From the NCBI GenBank assembly GCA_947589335.1, contig CANPZH010000069.1:1-7868 (forward strand): 7,868 nucleotides of DNA, written 5' to 3'. Made by a program: the position numbers and the translations under genes. The notes under the pieces are model-generated. The model had not been told where the DNA came from. It saw nothing but the letters and a program-made list of their open reading frames with translations, and made no database searches. The stretch is from an uncultured Clostridia bacterium (GTDB lineage Bacteria; Bacillota; Clostridia; Christensenellales; Borkfalkiaceae). Positions 1 to 6,055 of the stretch are shown here, in pieces (the first letter of the stretch is position 1; each line of letters opens with the position of its first letter).

Positions 1-868
1 GCGGGTCGCCTCCGCGCTCGCGCCCCACGTCTCCGCCTTTGCGGTCGCAACGGCCGAAGAGGGCGCCGCGCTCAGGACGGCGGGGATCGCGGGGGAGATC
101 CTCCTTCTGACCCCCTGTCTCGACATGGAGGACGCCCTCCGCGCCATGGCGTATTCCCTTCAGCCCGCCGTCACCTCCTTTCCCGCCCTCCGCCTCCTTC
201 CCGCGCCCGCCCGTATCCAGCTGGCGGTCAACACCGGCATGAACCGCTACGGGTTCCGCCCGGAGGAGATCGAACGGGCATGCCGCGAGGCAAAGGAGCG
301 GGGGCACACGGTCACGGGCGTCTTTTCGCACTTCTATGCGCCGGAGAACGCCGCCGCGCGGGAGGAACAGTATGCGCTCTTCGTGCGGGCGTCCGAACGC
401 GTTTCGGAGCAATTCCCGTCCGCCGTGCGGCATCTGTCCGCAACGGGAGGGATCCTCGCGGGACCGAAATACAACTTCGACTGCGTCCGCAGCGGGATCG
501 CGCTCTACGGCTATCTGCCGGCGGGGTTCGAGGGGACGCTCCCCGTAAAGCCCGCCATGCGGATCTACGCCCGCTGCGCGCAGAGCGGCGCCTTCATAGG
601 CGGAGGGATCGGCTATGCCGCGGCGGAGCGGGAATACGGCTCCGTCCATACCCTGCGGGTCGGCTACGGAGACGGCTTTTTCCGCGCGGGCGGGCTCGGG
701 AACGAGGGGAACCTGTGCATGGACGCCTGCGTCCGGGAGGGGAAGCTCCCCTTCGGCAGGATGACGCCCGTTCTCACGGACGCCGCGGAATATGCGGCAA
801 AGCACAACACGACGGCGTACGAAGCGCTCGTGAACGTCGCGAAAAAGGCGGTGAAAAGGTATGTGTAA
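1..868 (+). CDS. alr: Alanine racemase, 5'-truncated by the window edge
   Basis: PLP-dependent racemase making D-alanine for peptidoglycan. The frame is open from base 2, so the gene begins upstream. About 288 residues are visible; roughly the first 40, with the PLP-binding lysine, are missing. Visible family marks are VNTGMNRYGF (Arg near PLP), the GVFSHF segment, HLSATGG in the place of the usual HxxNS phosphate-binding loop, VRSGIALYGY, YAR (likely the PLP-pyridine arginine), GIGYAA (likely the catalytic tyrosine), VGYGDGF and a CMD motif matching GRICMDQ. The end (TTAYEALVNVAKKAVKRYV) matches the usual C-terminus, so it is not frameshifted. The C-terminal beta domain looks about 20 residues shorter than in Geobacillus Alr: 12 rather than 22 residues separate GYGDG from CMD. 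The reading is confident for the family. Whether this is the housekeeping enzyme or a paralogue is open. It overlaps the next gene by 8 bp. Confidence 0.9.
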   Translation, partial: RVASALAPHVSAFAVATAEEGAALRTAGIAGEILLLTPCLDMEDALRAMAYSLQPAVTSFPALRLLPAPARIQLAVNTGMNRYGFRPEEIERACREAKERGHTVTGVFSHFYAPENAAAREEQYALFVRASERVSEQFPSAVRHLSATGGILAGPKYNFDCVRSGIALYGYLPAGFEGTLPVKPAMRIYARCAQSGAFIGGGIGYAAAEREYGSVHTLRVGYGDGFFRAGGLGNEGNLCMDACVREGKLPFGRMTPVLTDAAEYAAKHNTTAYEALVNVAKKAVKRYV

Positions 869-1397
869 GAGGGAATGGCGGGAGCGGATGCGCGCTCTGC
901 GGGCGGGCATGTATTCCGCCGCCGCGGAGGAGAAGATCGCAAGTTACGCCCTGTCCTTCCTCGGGAGGGGGGATCGTTTCTTCGTCTACCTCTCCTTCGG
1001 GTCGGAGGTCTCCACGAAGGCGCTGGTCCGCTCCCTGCTTTGCGCGGGCAAGCGGGTCTGCGTGCCGCGGATCTTCGGCGGGGAGATGGCGGCAGCGCCG
1101 CTCACGGGAAGGCTCGCAAGGAGCGCATACGGCTTTCTGCAGCCCGCAGGAGGGGAAGATGCCCCCTGCGACGTCGTCTTCGCCCCTCTGCTCGCGGCGG
1201 ATGAAAGGGGATACCGTCTCGGCTACGGCGGGGGATATTACGACCGCTATTTTGCGGCGCACCCCGAGGCGCTCAGGGTCGGGCTCGCCTATGCGGGACA
1301 AGCGGTGGAAGTTCTTCCGCACGGGGAGGGGGATCTGCCCCTCGACGCCCTCGTGACCGAGCTCGGCGTGCGATATTTCCCCGCAAGGAACAGTTGA
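861..1397 (+). CDS. 5-formyltetrahydrofolate cyclo-ligase (5,10-methenyl-THF synthetase)
   Basis: ATP-dependent cytosolic enzyme that converts 5-formyl-THF to 5,10-methenyl-THF and so returns stored folate to the one-carbon pool. The product is 178 residues, normal for the family. The signature RLGYGGGYYDR is at residues 119-129, preceded by the substrate strand VVFAPLL (105-111). A basic N-terminus (REWRERMRALR), YLSFGSEVST (43-52) and the C-terminal LPLDALVTE (159-167) also fit. The usual Phe in the PxxxFD segment is replaced (APLLAADERGYR). I chose ATG 861 because it keeps the basic N-terminal helix; its ribosome site is weak, so translation is probably coupled to the end of alr. In-frame ATG 888, with GGGAG at 880-884, is the alternative and would remove nine residues. 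The stop codon lies within the -35 box of the next promoter. Confidence 0.95.
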   Translation: MCKREWRERMRALRAGMYSAAAEEKIASYALSFLGRGDRFFVYLSFGSEVSTKALVRSLLCAGKRVCVPRIFGGEMAAAPLTGRLARSAYGFLQPAGGEDAPCDVVFAPLLAADERGYRLGYGGGYYDRYFAAHPEALRVGLAYAGQAVEVLPHGEGDLPLDALVTELGVRYFPARNS

Positions 1398-1422
1398 CAG
1401 TCCCGCCGTTTTGCACTATAAT
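1394..1422 (+). promoter_or_regulatory. Consensus housekeeping sigma promoter
   Basis: TTGACA at 1394-1399 and TATAAT at 1417-1422 are separated by exactly 17 bp. Both hexamers match the sigma-70/sigma-A consensus at every base, and this is the only such match I saw in the window. The -35 box overlaps the TGA stop (1395-1397) of the folate gene. A start about 7 bp after the -10 box would be near 1429, leaving a leader of only about 13 nt before ATG 1442. It should drive the membrane protein gene and probably rsmD-coaD-aro-pheA behind it. The operon extent is inference. Confidence 0.9.
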
Positions 1423-1429
1423 AGACCTT

Positions 1430-1435
1430 AGGGGG
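1430..1435 (+). promoter_or_regulatory. Ribosome binding site fixing the start at 1442
   Basis: AGGGGG lies 6 nt before ATG 1442. It supports that ATG over the in-frame TTG at 1394, which would add 16 residues but falls inside the promoter -35 box and so would not be in the transcript. Confidence 0.75.
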
Positions 1436-1441
1436 TTTGAT

Positions 1442-2194
1442 ATGCTCAACGAAGCACCCAAAAAAGAGAAAAAACCGGTCGATTATTCCCATCCCACGAA
1501 GTGGCGGCTCTTCTGGAGGATCCAGCGGGAGAGCTGGCGGAGGATGGTAACGCCCTTCCTCATGTACTTTTTCATGAGCCTCATCCTGCTCGCGCTCTTT
1601 CAGCTCGTCACCAACAAGTGGGCGCTGCTCGTCATCATGATCCTCTGCATCGGGATCGGCGGCTTCTTCAACGGGCACCTTTGCTATCATTACGGCATGC
1701 TGCACTACGGCTTCTACGTCGCGGGAGAGCTGCACCGCAAGAACGAAGCCTACGGGATCCATTCGGGCGGAGACCACCGTCCCGAGCGGGAATACCGCCC
1801 CTGGAAGGGGTTTTACATCGGATTTCTGATCGGCGTCCCCGTCATTCTGCTCGGTTCCCTTTCGGGCAGGTTCTACGATACCCTCGGGGGCGGCTATGCG
1901 ACGGCGCTGCTCATCATGGTCGCCGCATGGGCGATCGTCCCGCTGCTGTGGGTCCGCAACTTTGCGGGCGTAGCCGGCGTCTCGCTGTATTGGTCTCTCC
2001 TCATGGTCATCGTCCCGATCGTCGTGAGCGGCGTTTTTTACATCGTCGGCGCGATGCGCGAGCGGAAAAACCGCGAAGAGGAGGCGGAGCGCTCGGCGAG
2101 GATCGAGGAGGCGCGCGTCAAGGCGCAAAACGAGGTGCGCGTGCAGACGGAAGAACAGCGCAAAAAGACGCTGCAATCCAAGAAAAAGAAGTGA
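1442..2194 (+). CDS. Multi-pass membrane protein of unknown function with charged C-terminal tail
   Basis: I do not recognise this 250-residue protein. The N-terminus (1-35) is strongly basic and probably cytoplasmic. Hydrophobic segments lie near residues 36-56, 60-77, 123-140, 152-171 and 183-203. Between the second and third is a loop (78-122) rich in His and Tyr: it opens NGHLCYHYGMLHYGFY and holds H79, H83, H88, H98, H107 and H112. The last 45 residues (206-250) are almost all charged (RERKNREEEAERSARIEE), a likely helix or coiled coil ending in a lysine run. Five segments with both ends basic fit poorly with the positive-inside rule, so the true number may be four or six. It is the first gene after the consensus promoter, and its stop is 13 bp before rsmD. 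Its position suggests a constitutively made membrane protein; no function is assigned. Confidence 0.85.
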   Translation: MLNEAPKKEKKPVDYSHPTKWRLFWRIQRESWRRMVTPFLMYFFMSLILLALFQLVTNKWALLVIMILCIGIGGFFNGHLCYHYGMLHYGFYVAGELHRKNEAYGIHSGGDHRPEREYRPWKGFYIGFLIGVPVILLGSLSGRFYDTLGGGYATALLIMVAAWAIVPLLWVRNFAGVAGVSLYWSLLMVIVPIVVSGVFYIVGAMRERKNREEEAERSARIEEARVKAQNEVRVQTEEQRKKTLQSKKKK

Positions 2195-2207
2195 GCGCGG
2201 GGCGTCT

Positions 2208-2735
2208 ATGAGGATCATTGCGGGAAAATACCGCGGCAGGACGCTTGCGGCGTTCCGCGGCGAAGCGATCCGCCCGACTCCCGACAGGGTGAAGGAATCG
2301 GTCTTCCAGATCCTTTCTCCCCGCATTCCGGGCGCGCGCGTGCTCGACCTGTTCTGCGGCAGCGGCGCGCTCGGGATCGAGTGTCTCTCGCGCGGTGCGG
2401 CGGAGGCGGTCTTCAACGACAGCTCCAAGGAGAGTCTTGCGGTCCTCCGCAAGAATCTTGTCCGCGTGGCGGAGCCCTACCGGATCGGCTGCGGGGATTT
2501 CCGCGCTTGCCTGACGGGCGCAGAGGGGAAGTTCGACCTCATCTTTTCCGATCCCCCGTACCGCGAGGACTATCTGGAAGAGATCCTGCGTCTTGCGAAG
2601 GACAAGCTGCAAGAGGGCGGGCTCGTCGTCCATGAGAGCGAGCGGGAGGAGCTCCCGCCCGAGGGCTGGGAGATCTGCGACTGCAGGAATTACGGCAGGA
2701 CGTCCGTCTATTTTATCGGGAAGGTCAAAGCATGA
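2208..2735 (+). CDS. rsmD: 16S rRNA (guanine(966)-N2)-methyltransferase RsmD
   Basis: SAM-dependent methyltransferase that modifies G966 (E. coli numbering) in the small ribosomal subunit RNA. The product is 175 residues, close to the usual 180-190. Family motifs in order: RIIAGKYRGR (2-11), RPTPDRVKE (22-30), the SAM-binding loop LDLFCGSGALGIE (46-58) with SRGA just after it, the catalytic DPPY (115-118) and YGRTSV near the C-terminus (162-167). ATG 2208 gives the canonical MRIIAG beginning. Its ribosome site is weak (only CGGGG nearby), so it is probably translated by coupling to the membrane protein gene 13 bp upstream. It overlaps coaD by ATGA. The rsmD-coaD pair is very common in Bacillota (ylbH-ylbI in B. 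subtilis). Confidence 0.96.
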   Translation: MRIIAGKYRGRTLAAFRGEAIRPTPDRVKESVFQILSPRIPGARVLDLFCGSGALGIECLSRGAAEAVFNDSSKESLAVLRKNLVRVAEPYRIGCGDFRACLTGAEGKFDLIFSDPPYREDYLEEILRLAKDKLQEGGLVVHESEREELPPEGWEICDCRNYGRTSVYFIGKVKA

Positions 2736-3226
2736 AGAAAGCTGTGTTTGCGGGCACGTTCGATCCGTTTACGGCCGGACATGCCGATACCGTCGGAAAG
2801 GCGCTGAAGGTGTTCGACGAAGTCGTCGTCGCGATCGCGGAGAACCCGCGCAAGCGCTGTATGTTCACTCCCGCGGAACGGGAGGAGATGATCGCGCTCG
2901 TCTACCGGGAGGAGCCGCGGGTGAAGACCGTCGTCTGGAGCGGCGCCGTGGTCGATCTTCTCAAGCGGGAAAAAACGCCCTTCTATGTGCGCGGGCTGCG
3001 GAATACGGTGGATTTCGAGTATGAAAACGCCGATTTTTTTGCGAGCCGCGACCTCGACGGCGAGATGGTCACCCTCTATATCCCGTCCGAACAGGCGAAC
3101 CTGCACATCAGCTCCACGCTGGTGAAAAATTGCATCGCCCTTCAAAAACCCTATTCGGCATATGTGCCGAAAGCGGTCTACGACTATATTCGAAAGAGAG
3201 GACAACATGTTCGAGAAACAGATTGA
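2732..3226 (+). CDS. coaD: Phosphopantetheine adenylyltransferase
   Basis: Penultimate step of coenzyme A synthesis: it transfers AMP from ATP to 4'-phosphopantetheine to give dephospho-CoA. The 164 residues match the family length. The nucleotidyltransferase motif GTFDPFTAGH is at 8-17 (T9 and H17 correspond to E. coli T10 and H18). NPRKRCMFTPAER (38-50) carries the substrate lysine K41, VRGLRNTVDFEYE is at 86-98, and ISSTLVK (126-132) is the ATP-binding ISSS-type motif. The segment after FEYE (residues 99-125) is more diverged than in E. coli. ATG 2732 has GGGAAGG at 2718-2724, 7 nt upstream. The last 20 bp overlap the DAHP synthase gene, so the short tail RGQHVRETD carries the ribosome site and start of the next gene. 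Confidence 0.96.
   Translation: MKKAVFAGTFDPFTAGHADTVGKALKVFDEVVVAIAENPRKRCMFTPAEREEMIALVYREEPRVKTVVWSGAVVDLLKREKTPFYVRGLRNTVDFEYENADFFASRDLDGEMVTLYIPSEQANLHISSTLVKNCIALQKPYSAYVPKAVYDYIRKRGQHVRETD
3196..3201 (+). promoter_or_regulatory. Ribosome binding site for the DAHP synthase gene, inside coaD
   Basis: GAGAGG lies 5 nt before ATG 3207 and decides that start over the in-frame ATG at 3162, which has no such site and would extend further into coaD. TATATT at 3185-3190 resembles a -10 box, but I see no matching -35 box 16-18 bp upstream, so I do not call a promoter here. Confidence 0.65.
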
Positions 3227-4235
3227 GATCCCCTCGCCGGAGGAGATCATCGCCGAACGCCCCGTCCCCGCGGAGATCGCAAAGATCAAACGGGAGCGGG
3301 ACAAGCTCGCGATCGACGTGATCACGGGGAAGTCCGATAAGCTCCTCGTCATCATCGGGCCCTGTTCGGCGCACGAGCCCGCGCCCGTATTGGAATATTG
3401 CCGCCGCCTCGGCAAACTCAGCGAGAAGGTGAAGGACCGTCTCGTGCTGATCCCGCGCATCTACACGGCGAAGCCGCGCACCCGCGGGGTGGGCTATAAG
3501 GGCATGTTCTCCCAGCCCGATCCCGAGCACAAGGAGGACACGCTCAAGGGGATCCGCACGATCCGCTCCCTGCTGCTCGGTTCCATCGCCGAATCGGGGC
3601 TCTCCGCCGCGGACGAGATGCTCTATCCCGAAAATTACGCCTACGTCGAGGACCTCGTCACCTACGTCGCCATCGGGGCGCGTTCGAGCGAGAACCAGAC
3701 GCACCGCCTCGTCGCGAGCGGGATCGAGCTGCCCGTCGGCATCAAGAATCCCATGAGCGGGAGCATTCCCGTGCTCATCAATTCGATCTATGCGGCGCAG
3801 AGTTCGCAGGTGTTCAAATATCACAACTGGCAGGTCCGCACGGGCGGGAATCCCTATGCGCATGCGGTCCTCCGCGGCAGAGTGGATAACTACGGGAACG
3901 ACATCCCCAACTATCATTACGAGACGGTGATGCAGGTGCTCGAGAGCTATGCCGACACCGAGGGCGGGCTGAGGAACCCCGCGGTCATCATAGACGCCAA
4001 CCACTCCAATTCGGGCAAGCAGCACCGCCAGCAGGTGCGCATCGTCGAGGAAGTGCTGCAGAACCGGCTCTACGACGCCGATTTCAGAACGATCGTGAAG
4101 GGGTTCATGGTGGAGAGTTTCCTCGTGGAGGGCTGCCAGGAGCACGACGTCGTGTTCGGGCAGTCCATCACCGATCCCTGCCTCGGATGGAAGGATACCG
4201 AACGGCTGGTGTTGGATATTGCGGAGAAGGCCTGA
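3207..4235 (+). CDS. Class I (AroFGH-type) 3-deoxy-7-phosphoheptulonate synthase
   Basis: Condenses phosphoenolpyruvate with erythrose 4-phosphate to DAHP, the first step of the shikimate pathway. The product is 342 residues (E. coli AroG has 350). Metal ligands expected from AroG are present: C53 in IIGPCSAHEP, H266 in DANHSNSGKQ, E303 in MVESFLVEG and D323 in SITDPCLGW. PEP/E4P-binding residues are also there: R84 and K89 in PRIYTAKPRT, R159 in GARSSENQ, K180 in GIKNP and R223 in LRGR. The allosteric region differs. AroG D146 and P150 align with Tyr140 and Tyr144, and the AroG 209-223 hairpin is five residues shorter here. Feedback by phenylalanine or tyrosine therefore cannot be assumed. 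It overlaps coaD by 20 bp and is followed one base later by pheA, so the two aromatic genes are surely co-translated. No T-box or leader can fit in front. Confidence 0.95.
   Translation: MFEKQIEIPSPEEIIAERPVPAEIAKIKRERDKLAIDVITGKSDKLLVIIGPCSAHEPAPVLEYCRRLGKLSEKVKDRLVLIPRIYTAKPRTRGVGYKGMFSQPDPEHKEDTLKGIRTIRSLLLGSIAESGLSAADEMLYPENYAYVEDLVTYVAIGARSSENQTHRLVASGIELPVGIKNPMSGSIPVLINSIYAAQSSQVFKYHNWQVRTGGNPYAHAVLRGRVDNYGNDIPNYHYETVMQVLESYADTEGGLRNPAVIIDANHSNSGKQHRQQVRIVEEVLQNRLYDADFRTIVKGFMVESFLVEGCQEHDVVFGQSITDPCLGWKDTERLVLDIAEKA
4223..4230 (+). promoter_or_regulatory. Ribosome binding site fixing the pheA start at 4237
   Basis: GGAGAAGG sits 6 nt before ATG 4237, inside the last codons of the DAHP synthase gene. 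It favours this ATG over the in-frame TTG at 4219, which would add six non-conserved residues and place the ribosome site inside the reading frame. Confidence 0.75.
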
Positions 4236-4236
4236 G

Positions 4237-5082
4237 ATGAAACTGTATGCAAACGAAGCGGAACGGGCGGCTGCCGTATTGCCCAAGACGGGCAGGGTGA
4301 GCTGTCTCGGACCGACCGGAAGTTTTTCGGAATATGCCGCGGTGAAGATGTGCGAAGGGTACGAGCTCGTGCTCTGCCACAGCTTTACGGAAGCGGTGCG
4401 GGCGCTCATCGCGGGGGAGACCGATTATGCCGTCCTCCCCGTGGAGAACTCGATCAGCGGGGGCGTGCTCGAATGCCTCGACCTGCTCGTCGAAAACGAC
4501 ATTTTTGCCTCAAAGGAATATCCGATCCCCGTCGACCAGCGTCTTGCGACCCTCGAGGGGACCCGGAAAGAGGACATCCGTTACATCTATTCGCATGAAC
4601 AGGCGCTCCGCCAGTGCGCCGATTACGTTGCGCAGAACTTCCCGCATGCAGTCTGCGTCCCGACCTCCGCGACCGTCGAGAGCCTCTGTAGGCTCGACGG
4701 ACAGTCCGCGGGCATCGTCGGCGCGCATGTGCGGCGGGAGGGCGTCGTCCTCTCGGAGGAGAACATCGCAGACGCCAAGGGGAACTTCACCCGTTTCATT
4801 CTCGTCGAGCGGGGGAGCGCCCTGCCCGATCACAGCGTGATGATCTTTCTCAGCGCCGTCTGTTCGCACAAACCGGGATCGCTCTTGGGACTTCTGAAGA
4901 TCTTCCAGCGGCAGTCCCTCAACTTAACGCGCATCGAGTCCCGCCCCGTGAAGGAGGCTTTCGGCGTCTACCGCTTTTTCATCGAGTTCGCGGGGGACAT
5001 CGGCAACGACCGCGTGAAGAAGGTGCTCGAGGAGGCGAGGGTGCACTGCACCCAGTTCAAGATCCTCGGCGCATACCACTGA
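4237..5082 (+). CDS. pheA: Prephenate dehydratase with C-terminal ACT domain
   Basis: Converts prephenate to phenylpyruvate, the committed step to phenylalanine. The 281 residues match the monofunctional Bacillota form: there is only a 20-residue leader before the catalytic domain and no chorismate mutase domain. Catalytic-domain motifs: LGPTGSFSEYAA (24-35), AVLPVENSISGGV (65-77), YSHEQALRQC (118-127) and GNFTRFILV (182-190), whose TRF holds the catalytic threonine (T185). The ACT domain (about 199-281) has GSLLGLLKIF (214-223) and the phenylalanine-binding ESRP motif (234-237), then FGVYRFFIEFAGD (242-254). Feedback by phenylalanine is therefore likely here (family knowledge). The start is one base after the DAHP synthase stop. 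The stop is 4 bp from the end of the convergent ylbJ-like gene, with no obvious terminator between. Confidence 0.96.
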   Translation: MKLYANEAERAAAVLPKTGRVSCLGPTGSFSEYAAVKMCEGYELVLCHSFTEAVRALIAGETDYAVLPVENSISGGVLECLDLLVENDIFASKEYPIPVDQRLATLEGTRKEDIRYIYSHEQALRQCADYVAQNFPHAVCVPTSATVESLCRLDGQSAGIVGAHVRREGVVLSEENIADAKGNFTRFILVERGSALPDHSVMIFLSAVCSHKPGSLLGLLKIFQRQSLNLTRIESRPVKEAFGVYRFFIEFAGDIGNDRVKKVLEEARVHCTQFKILGAYH

Positions 5083-5086
5083 CCGC

Positions 5087-6025
5087 TCAGAGGAGCAGTG
5101 CGCAGACGCCCAAGCAGACCGCAAAGGACAGGGCCGCCTGCAGCAGCTTCACGGCGAGGAAGGGGAGGATAGGCACGCCCGCGCGGGTGAGATAGGCCGC
5201 CTCCTGGCAGAGGACGCACACGCCGCCGAAGGTGACGAGGGCGCAGGAACAGGCGAGCGAGAGGGGAGTGTGCTCGCGGGAGAGGACGGCGCAGCCCGAC
5301 GTCATCTCGAGAAGCCCGCGGAAGACGCCCTCGGTATAGACGCCGTCCCCGAAGAGGCGGAAGAGCCCGAGATCGGAGAGCATATCCGAAAAGCAGGCGA
5401 ACAGCGCGATGAACCCTCCCACGCAGAGGACGGAGACCACGGAATTCCATACGCTGTCGAAGAGGAGCGCGGGATCTTCCCGCGGAGGCGCAGGTCGGGA
5501 GAAAGGCGCGGGTTTTCCCCGGAAGCGGAGCAGAAGGCAGACGAGACGGACTGCCGCCAGGTGGGAGAAAAAGAGGATCCACCCCGCGGCGGGATCTCCG
5601 TACATGAGGCTCCCGACCGTCCCGACGAGGAAGATGGGGCCCGAGGTCGTCGCAAGGCAGGCGAGGCGGAAGCTCTCTTCGCCGATCTTCCCCGACTCCC
5701 GCAGCTCGAGCACGAGCTTCGCGCCGACGGGGTATCCCGAGAGGGCGGAAAGGAGTGCCGCGCCCCCGCCCGCGCCCGAGACGCGGAAGAGCTTTCCGTA
5801 GAGAGGCGAGACCCTCCGCGTGAAGGCGGAGAAGGGCTTCAGCCCCGTGAGGAGCGCGGTGACAAAGAGGAAGGGGAACGCCGCCGGAAGGACGTTCACC
5901 GCCCAAAGGGAGACGCCGCCGAGCACGCTCTTCGCATAGCGGGCGGGCGAGGACAGGAACATCGCCATGAAAAACAGCAGGATCCCCGTGACGAGGACGG
6001 ACAGAAACCGTTTGGTTGCGGGCAT
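5087..6025 (-). CDS. ylbJ: YlbJ-like sporulation-associated integral membrane protein
   Basis: Polytopic inner-membrane protein of the YlbJ family; B. subtilis YlbJ is needed for heat-resistant spores, but its molecular activity is not settled. At 312 residues it is shorter than B. subtilis YlbJ (about 400). Family marks are VSLWAVNVLPAAFPFLFV (38-55), LSGYPVGAKLVLELRESG (95-112), EESFRLACLATTSGPIFL (116-133), GTVGSLMYG (135-143), LLEMTSGC (238-245) and FGGVCVLCQ (266-274). About seven or eight hydrophobic stretches are spread over the length, with a polar linker near 167-188. I chose ATG 6025 because it keeps the first membrane segment. There is no Shine-Dalgarno before it, so the start is less sure than the rest. 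It is reversed relative to its neighbours, unlike the collinear ylbI-ylbJ-ylbK order of Bacillus. Sporulation in this organism is inference only. Confidence 0.8.
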   Translation of the reverse strand: MPATKRFLSVLVTGILLFFMAMFLSSPARYAKSVLGGVSLWAVNVLPAAFPFLFVTALLTGLKPFSAFTRRVSPLYGKLFRVSGAGGGAALLSALSGYPVGAKLVLELRESGKIGEESFRLACLATTSGPIFLVGTVGSLMYGDPAAGWILFFSHLAAVRLVCLLLRFRGKPAPFSRPAPPREDPALLFDSVWNSVVSVLCVGGFIALFACFSDMLSDLGLFRLFGDGVYTEGVFRGLLEMTSGCAVLSREHTPLSLACSCALVTFGGVCVLCQEAAYLTRAGVPILPFLAVKLLQAALSFAVCLGVCALLL

Positions 6026-6028
6026 AAT
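6023..6028 (+). promoter_or_regulatory. Possible -10 box for the patatin gene
   Basis: CATAAT matches five of six consensus bases and lies about 28 bp before ATG 6056. The best -35 candidate is a poor one (CGGACA at 5998-6003, 19 bp spacing). The -10 box overlaps the start codon of the divergent ylbJ-like gene, so if real the two promoters would interfere. This is weak evidence. Confidence 0.25.
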
Positions 6029-6042
6029 CAACAATACGAACC

Positions 6043-6049
6043 GGGAGGG
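6043..6049 (+). promoter_or_regulatory. Strong ribosome binding site for the patatin gene
   Basis: GGGAGGG lies 6 nt before ATG 6056. It rules out the long in-frame extension upstream, which would run antisense through the ylbJ-like gene. Confidence 0.8.
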
Positions 6050-6055
6050 AAAATT

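Noticed and set aside
280..1356. 358-codon plus-strand open frame overlapping alr and the folate gene
   Set aside because: It is an Arg-rich shadow frame; both overlapped genes have clear family motifs in other frames.
1289..2452. Long open frame on the minus strand across the folate, membrane protein and rsmD genes
   Set aside because: It spans three well-supported genes in antisense, has Arg/Pro/Asp/His-rich shadow composition, and shows no family motif. GC-rich coding DNA readily leaves such frames open.
3130..3206. T-box, riboswitch or attenuator before the aromatic genes
   Set aside because: The whole stretch codes for the conserved end of CoaD, and I see no leader peptide, T-box motif or stem with T-run.
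3108..4409. 433-codon open frame on the minus strand opposite the DAHP synthase gene
   Set aside because: The plus-strand gene has complete catalytic motifs. The antisense translation is a His/Asp/Val-rich shadow without recognisable domains or ribosome site.
5068..5103. Possible terminator hairpin with CACTG (5077-5081) and CAGTG (5096-5100) arms
   Set aside because: The stem is five pairs with a 14-nt loop, extendable only over a bulge, and no T-tract follows on either strand.
5270..6055. In-frame upstream extension of the patatin gene, about 260 codons, antisense to the ylbJ-like gene
   Set aside because: The translation is charged low-complexity sequence, while the minus strand encodes a hydrophobic family protein with conserved motifs. 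GGGAGGG before ATG 6056 marks the true start.
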